Shown here one piece after another: positions 36,994 to 46,769 of a stretch of 64,000 nt of DNA. Location: contig JAVBYO010000013.1 of assembly GCA_030823955.1 (NCBI GenBank), positions 62,001 to 126,000 on the forward strand, read 5' to 3'. The DNA is from Gallionellaceae bacterium. Lineage in GTDB: Bacteria; Pseudomonadota; Gammaproteobacteria; Burkholderiales; Gallionellaceae. The notes below the pieces were generated by a model that saw only the letters and a program-made list of their open reading frames with translations, made no database searches and had not been told where the DNA came from. The position numbers and the translations under genes were made by a program. Every line of letters starts with the position of its first letter. Within the stretch, counting starts at the first letter, position 1.

Positions 36994-38025
36994 TCACGGT
37001 GCGGGATTGAAATAACGCAGATGTATCGCCGCGATGCCTTGAAGTATCTCGGCATCCAGCTCGACTTCCTGCAAGTTCTCGAGCAGTTGCTGCATCGTCG
37101 TTGCACCGACGATGGTGCTGGTGACGAAGGGGCGACTGCGCACAAAGGCCAATGCCAGCGCCGCCGGGGTAAGGCCGTGATCACGCGCCAGCGCGGCATA
37201 TTCCGCCACCGCCAGCGGCACATTGGGCTTTTCGTAACGCCGCCCGAATGCCGGAAACAAAGTCATACGTCCCGCGGCCTGCGGCGTGGCGAGGTATTTG
37301 CCCGACAACAAGCCAAACGCCAGCGGACTGTAAGCGAGCAAGCCGACCTGCTCGCGATGGCACATCTCGTGCAGACCCAGCTCGAAGGTGCGATTGATCA
37401 GGTTGTAGGGGTTCTGGATGGAGACGATGCGCTGCAAGCCGAGACGTTCCGCCACTTTCAGAAACTCGGCCACACCCCATGCCGTTTCGTTGCTGATGCC
37501 GATATGGCGCACTTTGCCGCTGGACACCAGCTCGGTCAGCACCGCGAGTTGTTCTTCGATGGGGACGGTGGGCTTTTCCTGGCCGGGGTCATAGTCGATC
37601 CTGCCGAACATCGGCACGTTACGATCCGGCCAATGCAACTGATAAAGGTCGATGTAGTCGGTCTGCAACCGTTTCAGACTGGCCTCGACCGCAGTCGTGA
37701 TATTGGCCCTATCCAGCGCGACCGGGCCGCCGCGTATCCAGCCGAAACCGCGTGAGGGACCGGCCACTTTGGTAGCGACAACGACCTGATCGCGGACTTT
37801 GCCCTTCAACCAATGGCCTACATATTCCTCGGTGCGCCCCTGCGTCTCGGCCTTACCCGGCACCGGATACATCTCGGCGGTGTCGATGAAATTGATGCCG
37901 TGCGCCACGGCAAAATCAAGCTGCTCGCACGCTTCCGCCAAGGTGTTCTGTTCACCGAAAGTCATGGTACCGAGGGCGACCTCGGATACCTTCAGTTCAC
38001 TATTGCCAAGTTTTTTATATCTCAT
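36994..38025 (-). CDS. Aldo/keto reductase, Tas-like
   Basis: A 343-residue NADPH-dependent oxidoreductase. The catalytic tetrad is recognisable: Asp/Tyr in FIDTAEMYPV, Lys in VVATKVAG and His in YQLHWPDRNV. The long AKR form with AETQGRTEEYVGHWLKG is the Tas type. The substrate is unknown. The start is the ATG at 38025; a GTG four codons earlier is less likely. hslO ends 12 bases upstream on the same strand. Confidence 0.88.
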   Translation of the reverse strand: MRYKKLGNSELKVSEVALGTMTFGEQNTLAEACEQLDFAVAHGINFIDTAEMYPVPGKAETQGRTEEYVGHWLKGKVRDQVVVATKVAGPSRGFGWIRGGPVALDRANITTAVEASLKRLQTDYIDLYQLHWPDRNVPMFGRIDYDPGQEKPTVPIEEQLAVLTELVSSGKVRHIGISNETAWGVAEFLKVAERLGLQRIVSIQNPYNLINRTFELGLHEMCHREQVGLLAYSPLAFGLLSGKYLATPQAAGRMTLFPAFGRRYEKPNVPLAVAEYAALARDHGLTPAALALAFVRSRPFVTSTIVGATTMQQLLENLQEVELDAEILQGIAAIHLRYFNPAP

Positions 38026-38037
38026 TGCGCCACACAC

Positions 38038-38916
38038 TCAATGCCGCGTTGCGTTGCTTGTGTTCAACACCGCATCGGCGAATACCGCTTCGGCATCGAT
38101 GGCATCGAACACATACCGTTCATTACAGAATTCGCAGAACACCTCGATCTCGCTGCGCTCGGCGAGGATATCCCCCACCTCTTCGCGCCCCAACATCTTC
38201 AACATCCGTGCCACATTGTCGCGCGAGCAGGTGCAGTTGAACGTCACGTTCTGCGCCTCGAACAAACGGATGTCTTCTTCGTGATACAGCCGATGGATCA
38301 GCTCGTCCGCAGGCAAGGACAACAATTCTTCGCGTTTGAGCGTGGCACCAAGCTGGCTGGCGCGCGCAAAAGCATCGGCATCCTCGCTCTTCTGCTCCGG
38401 CAATCGCTGTAACAACATACCCGCCGCCTGCTGCCCGTCCGCCGCCAGCCACATGCGGGTATCCAGTTGCTCGGAGCGCGCCATGTAGTTCTGCAAGATC
38501 TCGGCGACCGTCTCACCATCCAGCGCCACGATACCCTGATAAGCCTGATTACCGTCCTTGGGGTCCAGCGTGATGACGAATCGACCGTCTCCGACCAACT
38601 CGCGTAGCGTCCCCTGCCCCAGCTCACCTTCCCATTTCGCGGTGGCACGCAGCTCCAGATTACCGGTGCATTCCACCACCAACAGTTTCAGCACACCTTT
38701 GCCGTGTATCTGCAACACCAGAGAGCCTTTCAACTTGAGCGTGGCCGCCAGCAGCACCGCCGCCGCAGAAAGTTCGCCCATCAGATCGCGCAACACATCG
38801 GGATAGTTGTGACGCTCGATGACACTGCGCCAGGTCTGGTCGAGATGAACCAGCTCGCCGCGTACCGGCGCATGTTCGAACAGGAAGCGGCGTAAGGAAT
38901 CGGAGTGGTTTTTCAT
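38038..38916 (-). CDS. hslO: Redox-regulated chaperone Hsp33
   Basis: A 292-residue holdase activated by oxidation. The zinc-binding cysteines are in TCSRDNV (CTCS) and CEFCNERY near residues 230-265, the redox switch. The N-terminal substrate-binding domain (SVIERHNYPDVLRDLMGELSAAAVLLAATLK) is intact. The ATG at 38916 (MKNHSD) is preferred to an upstream frame start at 38934. It is likely cotranscribed with the aldo/keto reductase. Confidence 0.94.
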   Translation of the reverse strand: MKNHSDSLRRFLFEHAPVRGELVHLDQTWRSVIERHNYPDVLRDLMGELSAAAVLLAATLKLKGSLVLQIHGKGVLKLLVVECTGNLELRATAKWEGELGQGTLRELVGDGRFVITLDPKDGNQAYQGIVALDGETVAEILQNYMARSEQLDTRMWLAADGQQAAGMLLQRLPEQKSEDADAFARASQLGATLKREELLSLPADELIHRLYHEEDIRLFEAQNVTFNCTCSRDNVARMLKMLGREEVGDILAERSEIEVFCEFCNERYVFDAIDAEAVFADAVLNTSNATRH

Positions 38917-39296
38917 GGCGCGCGATGATAGCACGCAAGGGCTACGTATCGCTCATGGCAGTCGCCCTGGAGGGCGTTAAGTGCGATTCAAGGCAATATA
39001 TTCTTCCGTCACGAACTCAAACTGTCAGAATCGGCTCGTCGTCAATTTGAGATGCGGCAACCTCTCGAAATGCAGAAGACGGCGAACTCAAATCCTCTCA
39101 AGTTAGAGCCCAATTTCATGGGTATCGGCCTTGATCTGAAAAAGGCATATACGTGGCTCAAACAACAGTTCAAAAAGTAGCCAACAACACCGACAGTCAT
39201 TTCAAGACGACTCCCGCATCCGTATCCAAGATGCAGAGCATCCTGCTCACTAAGGGCGCTCAGTTATCACAAGTATTAGGGGGCTATTTTTGGGCG
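38917..39296. other. Gap downstream of HigA and upstream of hslO
   Basis: A 380-base stretch without an intact gene of normal length. It holds a short coding-like remnant at 39001-39180 (described separately). The rest shows no hairpin or repeat that I could support. Confidence 0.55.
39001..39180 (+). pseudogene. Short coding-like remnant ending at a TAG
   Basis: The frame reads FFRHELKLSESARRQFEM..., then LEPNFMGIGLDLKKAYTWLKQQFKK and stop. It is open from 38932 but has no start before an ATG at 39052, which would give 42 residues. Composition and the helical, Lys-rich C-terminus look protein-like. No family is recognised. It may be the 3' end of a lost gene beside the higBA insertion. Confidence 0.35.
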
Positions 39297-39725
39297 TTAA
39301 TGCGGCACGAATACAGCGGGACTAATGCCGAAAAACTTGCCGAGTTTTCCTGCCAGCGTTGCGCTGATCTTGCGCTTCCCTGCCAAGATTGCCGACAAAT
39401 TACTTTGTGGCACAACTGCAGCCAGGTCATCTTGCTTTAAGCCGCGCGCCTCCATTAAAAAGCGCAGGGCATCGTTAGGTGTAGCTGCCTCGATGGCATG
39501 GTGTTCTTGTTCATATTTCGACACCATGTCCCCCACCAGATTTAGTAAACCATCCAGTGGATGGCCTTCATTATCGCCGACTGCATCCAGCAGTGAATTC
39601 ATGAGTGCAACCATCCGGTCATACTCTTTTTCATTCTGGATAGGGCGAAGATGCGCCATCTCATCAAACGCCTGCCAAGAGGCTTGTATCGCTCGCATAT
39701 CAAACTGAGTGTGTGTCGCACGCAT
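39297..39725 (-). CDS. HigA-type antitoxin with HTH domain
   Basis: A 142-residue protein. The N-terminal part (WQAFDEMAHLRPIQNEKEYDRMVALMNSLLD) and the C-terminal XRE-type helix-turn-helix (LRFLMEARGLKQDDLAAVVPQSNLSAILAGKRKIS) are typical of HigA antitoxins of the longer kind. The ATG at 39725 is 1 base after the toxin stop. It should bind the toxin and the operator upstream of the pair. Confidence 0.85.
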   Translation of the reverse strand: MRATHTQFDMRAIQASWQAFDEMAHLRPIQNEKEYDRMVALMNSLLDAVGDNEGHPLDGLLNLVGDMVSKYEQEHHAIEAATPNDALRFLMEARGLKQDDLAAVVPQSNLSAILAGKRKISATLAGKLGKFFGISPAVFVPH

Positions 39726-39726
39726 G

Positions 39727-40029
39727 TTATCCCCTGCCTTTCCGGTACAACTTGTTCCAATCGTCGTATTCACGATGTGTCATCACTTTATGCAAAAAGA
39801 TTTTCTTGAACCTGTATCTGACAATCACCACCAAGCGATAGTTATTGCCGCCAATATCAAACACCGTATACGGAGGCACGTAATCGGCAGAGTTGAAGAA
39901 TTCCCGCACATGATTGAAATCCGCAAATTCGGCGTGCTCAACGACCGAATGCCACTCACGCAACACCTTCTCGGCTTCCGGGTGTTTTAGCCAGAACTCG
40001 CGAAGCATCTTGATAGAAATGATGTGCAT
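39727..40029 (-). CDS. HigB-type toxin
   Basis: A 100-residue RelE-fold protein (MHIISIKMLREFWLKHPEAE..., FDIGGNNYRLVVIVRYRFKKIFLHKVMTHREYD), a ribosome-dependent mRNA endonuclease by family. The ATG at 40029 is chosen; a TTG two codons upstream is also open. Toxin before antitoxin is the hig order. A palindrome directly upstream may be the operator. Confidence 0.87.
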   Translation of the reverse strand: MHIISIKMLREFWLKHPEAEKVLREWHSVVEHAEFADFNHVREFFNSADYVPPYTVFDIGGNNYRLVVIVRYRFKKIFLHKVMTHREYDDWNKLYRKGRG

Positions 40030-40037
40030 GCACAAAG

Positions 40038-40054
40038 TATATCCAATTGATATA
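40038..40054 (-). promoter_or_regulatory. Candidate higBA operator
   Basis: TATATC-CAATT-GATATA is a 6-bp inverted repeat 8 bases upstream of the higB start. It is AT-rich and overlaps the likely promoter, as expected for an autorepressor site bound by the HigA helix-turn-helix protein. Confidence 0.5.
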
Positions 40055-40142
40055 TTGATGCAAGGATATTTTGCAATTCAGAGGCAGCTGACTGGGAAAA
40101 ATTTGGTATACGTTGGTTATGGTTCGACGGGATATCATCGGC

Positions 40143-40171
40143 AAATGCCTCTCTGCTCAAGAGAGGCATTT
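40143..40171 (-). terminator. Hairpin between nuoN and higBA
   Basis: Perfect 11-bp stem AAATGCCTCTC / GAGAGGCATTT with a 7-base loop. The 3' arm ends in ATTT in both directions, so it may end transcription after nuoN. Confidence 0.5.
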
Positions 40172-40199
40172 CCAGAATCGAACTCAGCGAGGTGAAGAA

Positions 40200-40220
40200 C
40201 GGGGCGCAGAACGCGCCCCG
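40200..40220 (-). terminator. GC-rich hairpin after nuoN
   Basis: CGGGGCGC pairs with GCGCCCCG across 5 bases, immediately downstream of the nuoN stop, followed on the minus strand by GTTCTT. Likely terminator of the nuo operon. Confidence 0.6.
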
Positions 40221-40225
40221 CAGGA

Positions 40226-41674
40226 TCAATGCAGCAGTGACTGTTGTACCGAGACGGCGCACACCGACATCAGCGTGCCGGGCAAAATGCCCAGCGCCAG
40301 CACGGCCAAGCCGTTGATTGAGATGAGCAAGCTGCTGTCGGGTTGCATGTAGATGCGTTCGTGGCTTTCCGGCGCATCGAAGTACATCAGTTTGACGATG
40401 CGCAGGTAGTAGAACGCGCCGATCAGGGAGAACAACACCGCCATGATGACCAGGGGGATGTGTCCGGCTTGTACAGCGGCGTTCAGCACCGAGAACTTGG
40501 CGTAGAAGCCCACGGTCGGCGGTACGCCCGCCATCGAGAACATCAGCAGCAACATCATGAACGCGAGCCACGGGCTGCGCTGGTTGAGTCCCTTGAAGTC
40601 ATTCAGGTTGTCGGCTTCGAAGCCTTCGCGTGACAGCAGCATGATCATGCCGAAACCGCCCAAGCTCATCAGCACATAGACCACGGCGTAGAACATGGCC
40701 GAGCCGTAACCCTCGATGCCGCCGCTCAACACGCCGACCAGCAGAAAGCCCATGTGGGCGATGGTCGAATACGCGAACATACGTTTCAGGTTGGTTTGCG
40801 CGATGGCGCTGATGTTGCCCACGGCCATAGACAACACCGCCAGAATGACCAGCATACCGGACCAGTGCACCATCAGCGGTTGCAGGCCTTCAACCAGGAT
40901 ACGCATGACAAAAGCGAATGCGGCCAGTTTGGGCGCGGTACCTATGAGCATGGTCATCGCGGTGGGTGCGCCCTGATAGACATCGGGCACCCACATGTGG
41001 AATGGCACTGCGCCGAGCTTGAACGCCAGCCCCGACACCACGAACACCAGACCGAACACCAGCAAGGCGTTGTTGGCTGTGCCTTCCTGGATGGCACCGG
41101 TGATGGCTCGCACATCCAGCGTGCCGGTGGCGCCGTACAACATGGACATACCGTACAGCAGCAGACCGGACGCCAGCGCACCCAGAATGAAATATTTCAT
41201 CGCGGCTTCGGTGGCGACGGCGGAATCACGCTGCAACGCGACCATGGCATACAGGCTGAGCGACAACAGTTCCAAACCGAGGTAAAGCGTGATGAAGTGG
41301 CTGGCCGAGATCATCACCATCATGCCCAGCAGGGAGAACAGCACCAGTGCCAGGAATTCGCCGGAGAACAAGCCGCGCGCCAGCAGATAACTGCGCGAGT
41401 AGACCAGCATCATGGAGACGGCCAGATAACTCAACAGCTTGAGCACATCGGACATCAGGTCGTCCACGTACATGCCGTTGAACAGATAGGTAATGCCGTG
41501 TTGGTGGGTCGCCACGGTAATCAGGGAACATCCCAGCAAGGTCAGTTGCACCAGCAGGTAGGTCACCGTCTTGGTACGGCCGGAAGTGTACAGATCGGCG
41601 ATCAGGATCACACTCACCATCACCAGCAGGAATATCTCTGCGTAGGCGGGAAACAGGGCGGACAAGAAACTCAT
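40226..41674 (-). CDS. nuoN: NADH-quinone oxidoreductase subunit N
   Basis: A 482-residue membrane subunit of complex I, one of the three antiporter-like proton channels. About 14 membrane segments are predicted; the conserved Lys/Glu region lies around [18 protein letters not shown] and [22 protein letters not shown]. The ATG at 41674 with GAGGAAAA upstream is chosen over a frame start 6 codons earlier. It is the last gene of the nuo operon. Confidence 0.96.
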   Translation of the reverse strand: MSFLSALFPAYAEIFLLVMVSVILIADLYTSGRTKTVTYLLVQLTLLGCSLITVATHQHGITYLFNGMYVDDLMSDVLKLLSYLAVSMMLVYSRSYLLARGLFSGEFLALVLFSLLGMMVMISASHFITLYLGLELLSLSLYAMVALQRDSAVATEAAMKYFILGALASGLLLYGMSMLYGATGTLDVRAITGAIQEGTANNALLVFGLVFVVSGLAFKLGAVPFHMWVPDVYQGAPTAMTMLIGTAPKLAAFAFVMRILVEGLQPLMVHWSGMLVILAVLSMAVGNISAIAQTNLKRMFAYSTIAHMGFLLVGVLSGGIEGYGSAMFYAVVYVLMSLGGFGMIMLLSREGFEADNLNDFKGLNQRSPWLAFMMLLLMFSMAGVPPTVGFYAKFSVLNAAVQAGHIPLVIMAVLFSLIGAFYYLRIVKLMYFDAPESHERIYMQPDSSLLISINGLAVLALGILPGTLMSVCAVSVQQSLLH

Positions 41675-41712
41675 ATTTTCCTCAATTGCCAATGGCTCGA
41701 TTTAGCGACAGG

Positions 41713-43197
41713 TTATAACTTGGAACGGGCAAGGTGGACCAGCAGGTCGTTCACCGACACATGCAGTACCTCGCTGAACGGCAAGGGATACAGCCCCATG
41801 CCCAGCACGGTGATGGCCAGTACACCCAGGATCAATTTCTCGCGCAAGTCGATATCGTGCAGATGCGCGACATGGTCGTTGGTGACCGCACCGAAGATCA
41901 CGCGCTTGTACATCCACAAGGTGTAGGCTGCGCCGAAGATCAGGGTGCTAGCGGCCAGGAAGGCAAACCAGAAATTGGCCTTGACCGCGCCCATGATGAC
42001 CAGGAACTCGCCGACGAAACCGCTGGTGCCGGGCAAACCGCTGTTGGCCATGGCGAACAGCATGAAGAACGCCGCGAACACCGGCATCTTGTTGGCCACG
42101 CCGCCGTAATCGACGATCTGGCGCGAATGCACACGGTCATACAACACGCCGATACACAGGAACAGCGCACCCGCCACAAAACCGTGGGAGATCATCTGTA
42201 GCAGCGCGCCTTCGATACCGTAGGCGTTGAAGATGAAGAAACCGAGTGTAACGAAACCCATGTGTGAGATGGAGGAATAAGCCACCAGCTTCTTCATGTC
42301 CGCCTGGGTGAGCGCAACGAGGCCGATATACACCACCGCGATCAGCGACAGGGTGATCATCACGCCGGACAGGCTATGGCTGGCATCGGGTGCGATGGGC
42401 ATGGAGAAACGCAGGAAACCGTACGCGCCGACTTTCAGCATGATCGCCGCCAGCACCACGGAACCGCCGGTGGGCGCTTCGACGTGGGCATCCGGCAACC
42501 AGGTATGCACCGGGAACATCGGCACTTTCACCGAGAACGCCATGAAGAAGGCGATGAACACCAGTATCTGGGCCGTCATCGGGATCGCCATCTGGTGGTA
42601 GTCGAGGATCTCGAAGCTCCCGCCGGACTGGTAATACAGGTACAGCAACGCAACCAGCATCAACAGCGAACCGAGCAAGGTGTACAGGAAGAACTTCACG
42701 GCCGCATACACGCGGTTCGGGCCGCCCCACACGCCGATGATGATGAACATCGGGATCAGCATCGCTTCCCAGTACACGTAGAACAACACGGCATCCAGCG
42801 AGGCGAACACGCCGTTGACCAGACCGGACATGATGAGGAATGCGGCCATGTACTGCGCCACGCGCTTCTCGATCACTTTCCAGCCTGCGATCACCACCAG
42901 CGGTGTAAAGAAGCTGTTGAGCAGGATGAACAGCATGGAGATGCCGTCCACACCCAGGTGGTAATGGATATTGAAGCGGGTGATCCAGTCCTGCATCTCG
43001 ACGAACTGCATCGCGCTGGTAGTCTTGTCGAAATCGGTATACAGCGGCAAGGTCACCAAGAAGCCCAGTATCGCGCCGACCAGGGCGATATAACGCGCCA
43101 GCGGCGCATTGCGGTCATTTCCCGTCGCCAATACCAGCACACCAAAAATGATGGGAAGCCAGATGACGACGCTTAACACGGGGAATCCAAAAATCAT
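41713..43197 (-). CDS. nuoM: NADH-quinone oxidoreductase subunit M
   Basis: A 494-residue antiporter-like subunit of complex I. Segments FYVYWEAMLIPMFIIIGVWGG and FMAFSVKVPMFPVHTWLPDAHVEAPTGGSVVLA hold the conserved Glu and Lys of proton transfer. The ATG at 43197 has AAGGA 7 bases upstream; the ATG two codons earlier lies too close to it. It sits between nuoL and nuoN. Confidence 0.97.
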   Translation of the reverse strand: MIFGFPVLSVVIWLPIIFGVLVLATGNDRNAPLARYIALVGAILGFLVTLPLYTDFDKTTSAMQFVEMQDWITRFNIHYHLGVDGISMLFILLNSFFTPLVVIAGWKVIEKRVAQYMAAFLIMSGLVNGVFASLDAVLFYVYWEAMLIPMFIIIGVWGGPNRVYAAVKFFLYTLLGSLLMLVALLYLYYQSGGSFEILDYHQMAIPMTAQILVFIAFFMAFSVKVPMFPVHTWLPDAHVEAPTGGSVVLAAIMLKVGAYGFLRFSMPIAPDASHSLSGVMITLSLIAVVYIGLVALTQADMKKLVAYSSISHMGFVTLGFFIFNAYGIEGALLQMISHGFVAGALFLCIGVLYDRVHSRQIVDYGGVANKMPVFAAFFMLFAMANSGLPGTSGFVGEFLVIMGAVKANFWFAFLAASTLIFGAAYTLWMYKRVIFGAVTNDHVAHLHDIDLREKLILGVLAITVLGMGLYPLPFSEVLHVSVNDLLVHLARSKL

Positions 43198-43227
43198 GCT
43201 CATATCCTTCAGTATTCTGCGGCGACT

Positions 43228-45282
43228 TTATTCAAACCAGGTTCGGACGGTCAACAGGACGAATACGCCTATGATCATCGCAAAAGCATAGTGATAGATG
43301 TAACCGGACTGCACATTGCGCAACGCGGCGGCGGCACGGCCGACCAGATTGGCGGTACCGTTCACCATCACCCCGTCGATCAGCTTCACATCGCCGAACT
43401 TCCACAGGAAACGGCTCGCCCCGCGAGCACCGCCCGCGAAGAACCAGTCGTTGAAACGGTCGAAATAATATTTGTTGTCGAGCAGGGTGTAGACCGCCTC
43501 GAAGCGATGTTTGATCGCGGCGGGGATGTCCGGACGCTTCATGTAGAAGAACCATGACGAGGCCACCCCGGCCACCGCCAGCCAGAACGGCAGCGTGGTC
43601 AATGCGTGGAACGCCATCGCGGTCGCGCCGTGGAACTCTTCGCGCAACTCGGCCATCGCATGATGTTCCTGACCGATGAAGACGGCACCGAGGAAATAGT
43701 CACCGAACAACATCGGCTCGATGGTGATGAAACCGATCAGCACCGACGGGATTGCCAGCAGGATCAGCGGCAGTGTCACCACCCACGGTGTCTCGTGCGG
43801 CTTCTGCCCCGGTGCCAGACCGTGATGCTCGTCATGGCTGGCGTGGTCGTCGTGTGCCTCATCGCTCTGGTGTGCATCCGCATGTTTGGCCGGAGCGTGG
43901 GCAGCATGATGCACCGCCTTGCCGAAGCGCTCTTCCCCGTGGAACACGAGGAAATACATGCGGAAGGAATAGAACGCCGTAACGAACACACCGGCCACTA
44001 CAGCGAAGTAAGCGAAACCGGAGCCGGGCAGATGCGACAGGCCGACCGCCTCGATGATGCTGTCCTTGGAATAGAAACCGGAGAAGAACGGTGTGCCGAT
44101 CAGCGCCAGCGAACCGATCAGCGAGGTGATCCAGGTGATGGGCATGTATTTCTTCAGGCCGCCCATATTGCGGATGTCCTGGTCATGGTGCATGGCGATG
44201 ATGACCGAACCTGCTGCCAGGAACAGCAAAGCTTTGAAGAAAGCGTGCGTCATCAGATGGAACACCGCCACCGAGTAGGCCGATGCACCCAGCGCCACGG
44301 TCATATAACCGAGTTGCGACAGAGTGGAATACGCCACCACGCGTTTGATATCGTTCTGGATGATGCCGAGAAAACCCATGAACAGCGCGGTGATCGCGCC
44401 GATGACCATAACGAAGGACAACGCGGTCTCGGACAATTCGAACAAGGGCGACATACGCGCCACCATGAAGATACCGGCAGTCACCATGGTCGCGGCGTGG
44501 ATCAGCGCGGAGATCGGGGTCGGGCCTTCCATCGAGTCGGGCAGCCACACGTGCAGCGGGAACTGCGCGCTCTTGCCCATCGCGCCGATGAACAGCAGGA
44601 TACAGATGGCGGTGATCAAGTTCCAGGTGACGCCGGGGATAGGCGCGACATCGTTCACATAACGCTGCGCACTGGCGAACACAGTGGCGTAATCGAGTGT
44701 GCCGAACACCATCAGCACCAGACCGATACCAAGCAGGAAACCGAAGTCACCGACGCGGTTGACCAGGAAGGCTTTCAGGTTGGCGTAGATCGCCGTCGGG
44801 CGGGTGTACCAGAAACCGATCAGCAGGTAAGACACCAGACCCACCGCTTCCCAGCCGAAGAACAGTTGCATGAAGTTGTTGGCCATCACCAGCATCAGCA
44901 TGGAGAAGGTAAACAGCGAGATGTAGCTGAAGAAACGCTGGTAGCCGGGGTCTTCCTGCATGTAGCCGATGGTGTAGATGTGCACCATGAGCGAGACGAA
45001 GGTCACCACCAGCATCATCATCACGGTCAGGCGGTCGATCAGGAAACCGATCTCGAAGCTGGTGTCACCGGAGGCCATCCATTTGTATACCGTGCCGTTG
45101 AACACGTGTCCGGCCATCACATCCTGGAATATCGCCAGCGAAGCCATGAACGAGACGGCCACCAGCGCGATGGTGATACGGTGCGACCATTTCCGCCCCA
45201 ATACCTTGCCGAACAGTCCGGCGGCGATCGCGCCTACCAGCGGAGCCAAGGGAACCAGCAAATACAGCGTCTGCATATCCAT
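43228..45282 (-). CDS. nuoL: NADH-quinone oxidoreductase subunit L
   Basis: A 684-residue membrane subunit, the most distal antiporter of complex I, with the long lateral helix at its C-terminus. FFGWEAVGLVSYLLIGFW and GKSAQFPLHVWLPDSMEGPTPISALIHAATMV are diagnostic. A His-rich loop (HHAAHAPAKHADAHQSDEAHDDHASHDEHH) lies near residue 450-490, a variable part. Several ATGs are near the nuoK stop; I chose 45282, 9 bases after AAAGG, but 45288 and 45276 are possible. Confidence 0.96.
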   Translation of the reverse strand: MDMQTLYLLVPLAPLVGAIAAGLFGKVLGRKWSHRITIALVAVSFMASLAIFQDVMAGHVFNGTVYKWMASGDTSFEIGFLIDRLTVMMMLVVTFVSLMVHIYTIGYMQEDPGYQRFFSYISLFTFSMLMLVMANNFMQLFFGWEAVGLVSYLLIGFWYTRPTAIYANLKAFLVNRVGDFGFLLGIGLVLMVFGTLDYATVFASAQRYVNDVAPIPGVTWNLITAICILLFIGAMGKSAQFPLHVWLPDSMEGPTPISALIHAATMVTAGIFMVARMSPLFELSETALSFVMVIGAITALFMGFLGIIQNDIKRVVAYSTLSQLGYMTVALGASAYSVAVFHLMTHAFFKALLFLAAGSVIIAMHHDQDIRNMGGLKKYMPITWITSLIGSLALIGTPFFSGFYSKDSIIEAVGLSHLPGSGFAYFAVVAGVFVTAFYSFRMYFLVFHGEERFGKAVHHAAHAPAKHADAHQSDEAHDDHASHDEHHGLAPGQKPHETPWVVTLPLILLAIPSVLIGFITIEPMLFGDYFLGAVFIGQEHHAMAELREEFHGATAMAFHALTTLPFWLAVAGVASSWFFYMKRPDIPAAIKHRFEAVYTLLDNKYYFDRFNDWFFAGGARGASRFLWKFGDVKLIDGVMVNGTANLVGRAAAALRNVQSGYIYHYAFAMIIGVFVLLTVRTWFE

Positions 45283-45287
45283 GCGCA

Positions 45288-45599
45288 TCAACCTTTCAAG
45301 CTGCCGAGATCATCTACATTGATGGTGCGCAGATTGCGGAACAGCACCACCAGAATAGCCAGTCCGATCGCGGCCTCTGCGGCGGCGACGGTGAGAATAA
45401 AGAACACGAAGATCTGCCCGGACACATCGCCCAGATAATGCGAGAACGCGATGAAATTGGTATTGACCGCCAGCAGCATCAATTCGATGGCCATCAGCAG
45501 CACGATGATGTTCTTGCGGTTCAAGAAGATGCCCACTACGCTGATGGCGAACAGCAGGGCACTCAATACCAGATAATGGGACAGACTTAGGTTCAACAT
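45288..45599 (-). CDS. nuoK: NADH-quinone oxidoreductase subunit K
   Basis: A 103-residue membrane subunit with three segments; the two conserved membrane Glu residues are in [13 protein letters not shown] and [11 protein letters not shown]. It forms part of the E-channel linking quinone reduction to pumping. Its stop overlaps the nuoL start region; nuoJ ends 27 bases upstream. Confidence 0.96.
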   Translation of the reverse strand: MLNLSLSHYLVLSALLFAISVVGIFLNRKNIIVLLMAIELMLLAVNTNFIAFSHYLGDVSGQIFVFFILTVAAAEAAIGLAILVVLFRNLRTINVDDLGSLKG

Positions 45600-45626
45600 A
45601 CTTCCCCCTGAATTCTATTGCTCTAG

Positions 45627-46262
45627 TTAATCTGCCTTGGCAGCATCCGGCTGCGCAGACACTTTTTTGGATGACGGCATCGAGATCAGGCGCACGCGGT
45701 CGTTGCGTTTCACCCGCACCTGCTTGCTCGGGTCCTGTTTCTTGGGCACACGGCGATGGCGCAGTGTCAGGGCGATTGCCGCAACAATGGCGACCAGCAA
45801 CACGACGGCGGCCAGCTCGAAGGGATAGACATAGTCGGTATAGATCAGACGGCCCAATTCTTTGGTGTTGCTGTAGTCAGCCGCATGTTTGGCGATCTGC
45901 GCCCCGGTCGTGGCGACCGCGCGGTCGCCCAGCACCGTGATCATTTCGAACACCATTAGTGCCGCCACCAAGCCACCGACCGGGAACCAGCGCCAGAATC
46001 CCTCGCGCAGACGCTCCAGATTGACATCCAGCATCATCACCACGAACAGGAACAGCACCATCACCGCACCGACATAGACCAGCACCAAGGTGATTGCCAG
46101 AAATTCGGCTTCCAGCAACATCCATATCCCGGCCATGCTGAAGAACGCCAGCACCAAGAACAACGCCGCATGCACCGGGTTGCGCGCGGTGATGACGCGC
46201 AACGCCGCGAAGATCGAGAGCGCCGCGAAGAGAAAGAAAACTACCGAGTCTAAACCTATCAT
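45627..46262 (-). CDS. nuoJ: NADH-quinone oxidoreductase subunit J
   Basis: A 211-residue membrane subunit with five segments (VVFFLFAALSIFAALRVITARNPVHAALFLVL, ..., LVYVGAVMVLFLFVVMMLD). The pi-bulge helix LVYVGAVMVLF is recognisable. The ATG at 46262 is used; the long upstream frame is a shadow of nuoI. A Lys/Arg-rich tail extends beyond the last segment. Confidence 0.95.
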   Translation of the reverse strand: MIGLDSVVFFLFAALSIFAALRVITARNPVHAALFLVLAFFSMAGIWMLLEAEFLAITLVLVYVGAVMVLFLFVVMMLDVNLERLREGFWRWFPVGGLVAALMVFEMITVLGDRAVATTGAQIAKHAADYSNTKELGRLIYTDYVYPFELAAVVLLVAIVAAIALTLRHRRVPKKQDPSKQVRVKRNDRVRLISMPSSKKVSAQPDAAKAD

Positions 46263-46272
46263 GTCCTGTTCC

Positions 46273-46761
46273 TTAACGGTATTTGGCATCCGCCGCACGA
46301 TCCTTGGCGATCTGCGCTTCGTGTTTGTCACCCACCGCCAGCAGCATCGGTTTGGTGTAGTACAGGTCGCCGCGTTTCTCGCCGTGGTATTCGAACACAC
46401 GCGTCTCCACGATGGCGTCAACCGGGCAGGACTCTTCGCAGAAACCGCAGAAGATACATTTGGTCAGGTCGATATCGTATTGAGTGGTGCGGCGCGAACC
46501 GTCGCCGCGCTCGGCGACTTCGATCTTGATCGCCATTGCCGGGCATACCGCCTCGCACAGCTTGCAGCCGATGCAACGCTCTTCGCCGCTGGCATAGCGC
46601 CGCTGCGCGTGCAGGCCGCGGAAACGGAAGCTCTGCGGGGTCTTTTCTTCCGGATACTCCACGGTGATCTTGTGGGAGAACAAATGCTTGCCCGTCACTG
46701 CCATACCTTTGAGCAGTTCGAGCAGCAGAAAACTTTTAAAGAAGTTGAAGATGTTTGCCAT
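46273..46761 (-). CDS. nuoI: NADH-quinone oxidoreductase subunit I
   Basis: A 162-residue peripheral subunit binding the N6a and N6b clusters through [12 protein letters not shown] and [12 protein letters not shown]. It relays electrons to the N2 cluster of NuoB. The ATG at 46761 (MANIFNFF) is the family start; upstream codons belong to the nuoH end. Gaps to nuoH and nuoJ are about 10 bases. Confidence 0.97.
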   Translation of the reverse strand: MANIFNFFKSFLLLELLKGMAVTGKHLFSHKITVEYPEEKTPQSFRFRGLHAQRRYASGEERCIGCKLCEAVCPAMAIKIEVAERGDGSRRTTQYDIDLTKCIFCGFCEESCPVDAIVETRVFEYHGEKRGDLYYTKPMLLAVGDKHEAQIAKDRAADAKYR

Positions 46762-46769
46762 TTTCTCTC

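Noticed and set aside
40754-41926. 390-codon plus-strand frame across nuoN and nuoM
   Set aside because: Composition is that of an antisense shadow; it crosses a gene boundary of a conserved operon.
43606-45438. 610-codon plus-strand frame antisense to nuoL
   Set aside because: Its translation is rich in His, Gln, Arg and Asp, as expected from the reverse of a GC-rich membrane-protein gene; nuoL on the other strand is certain.
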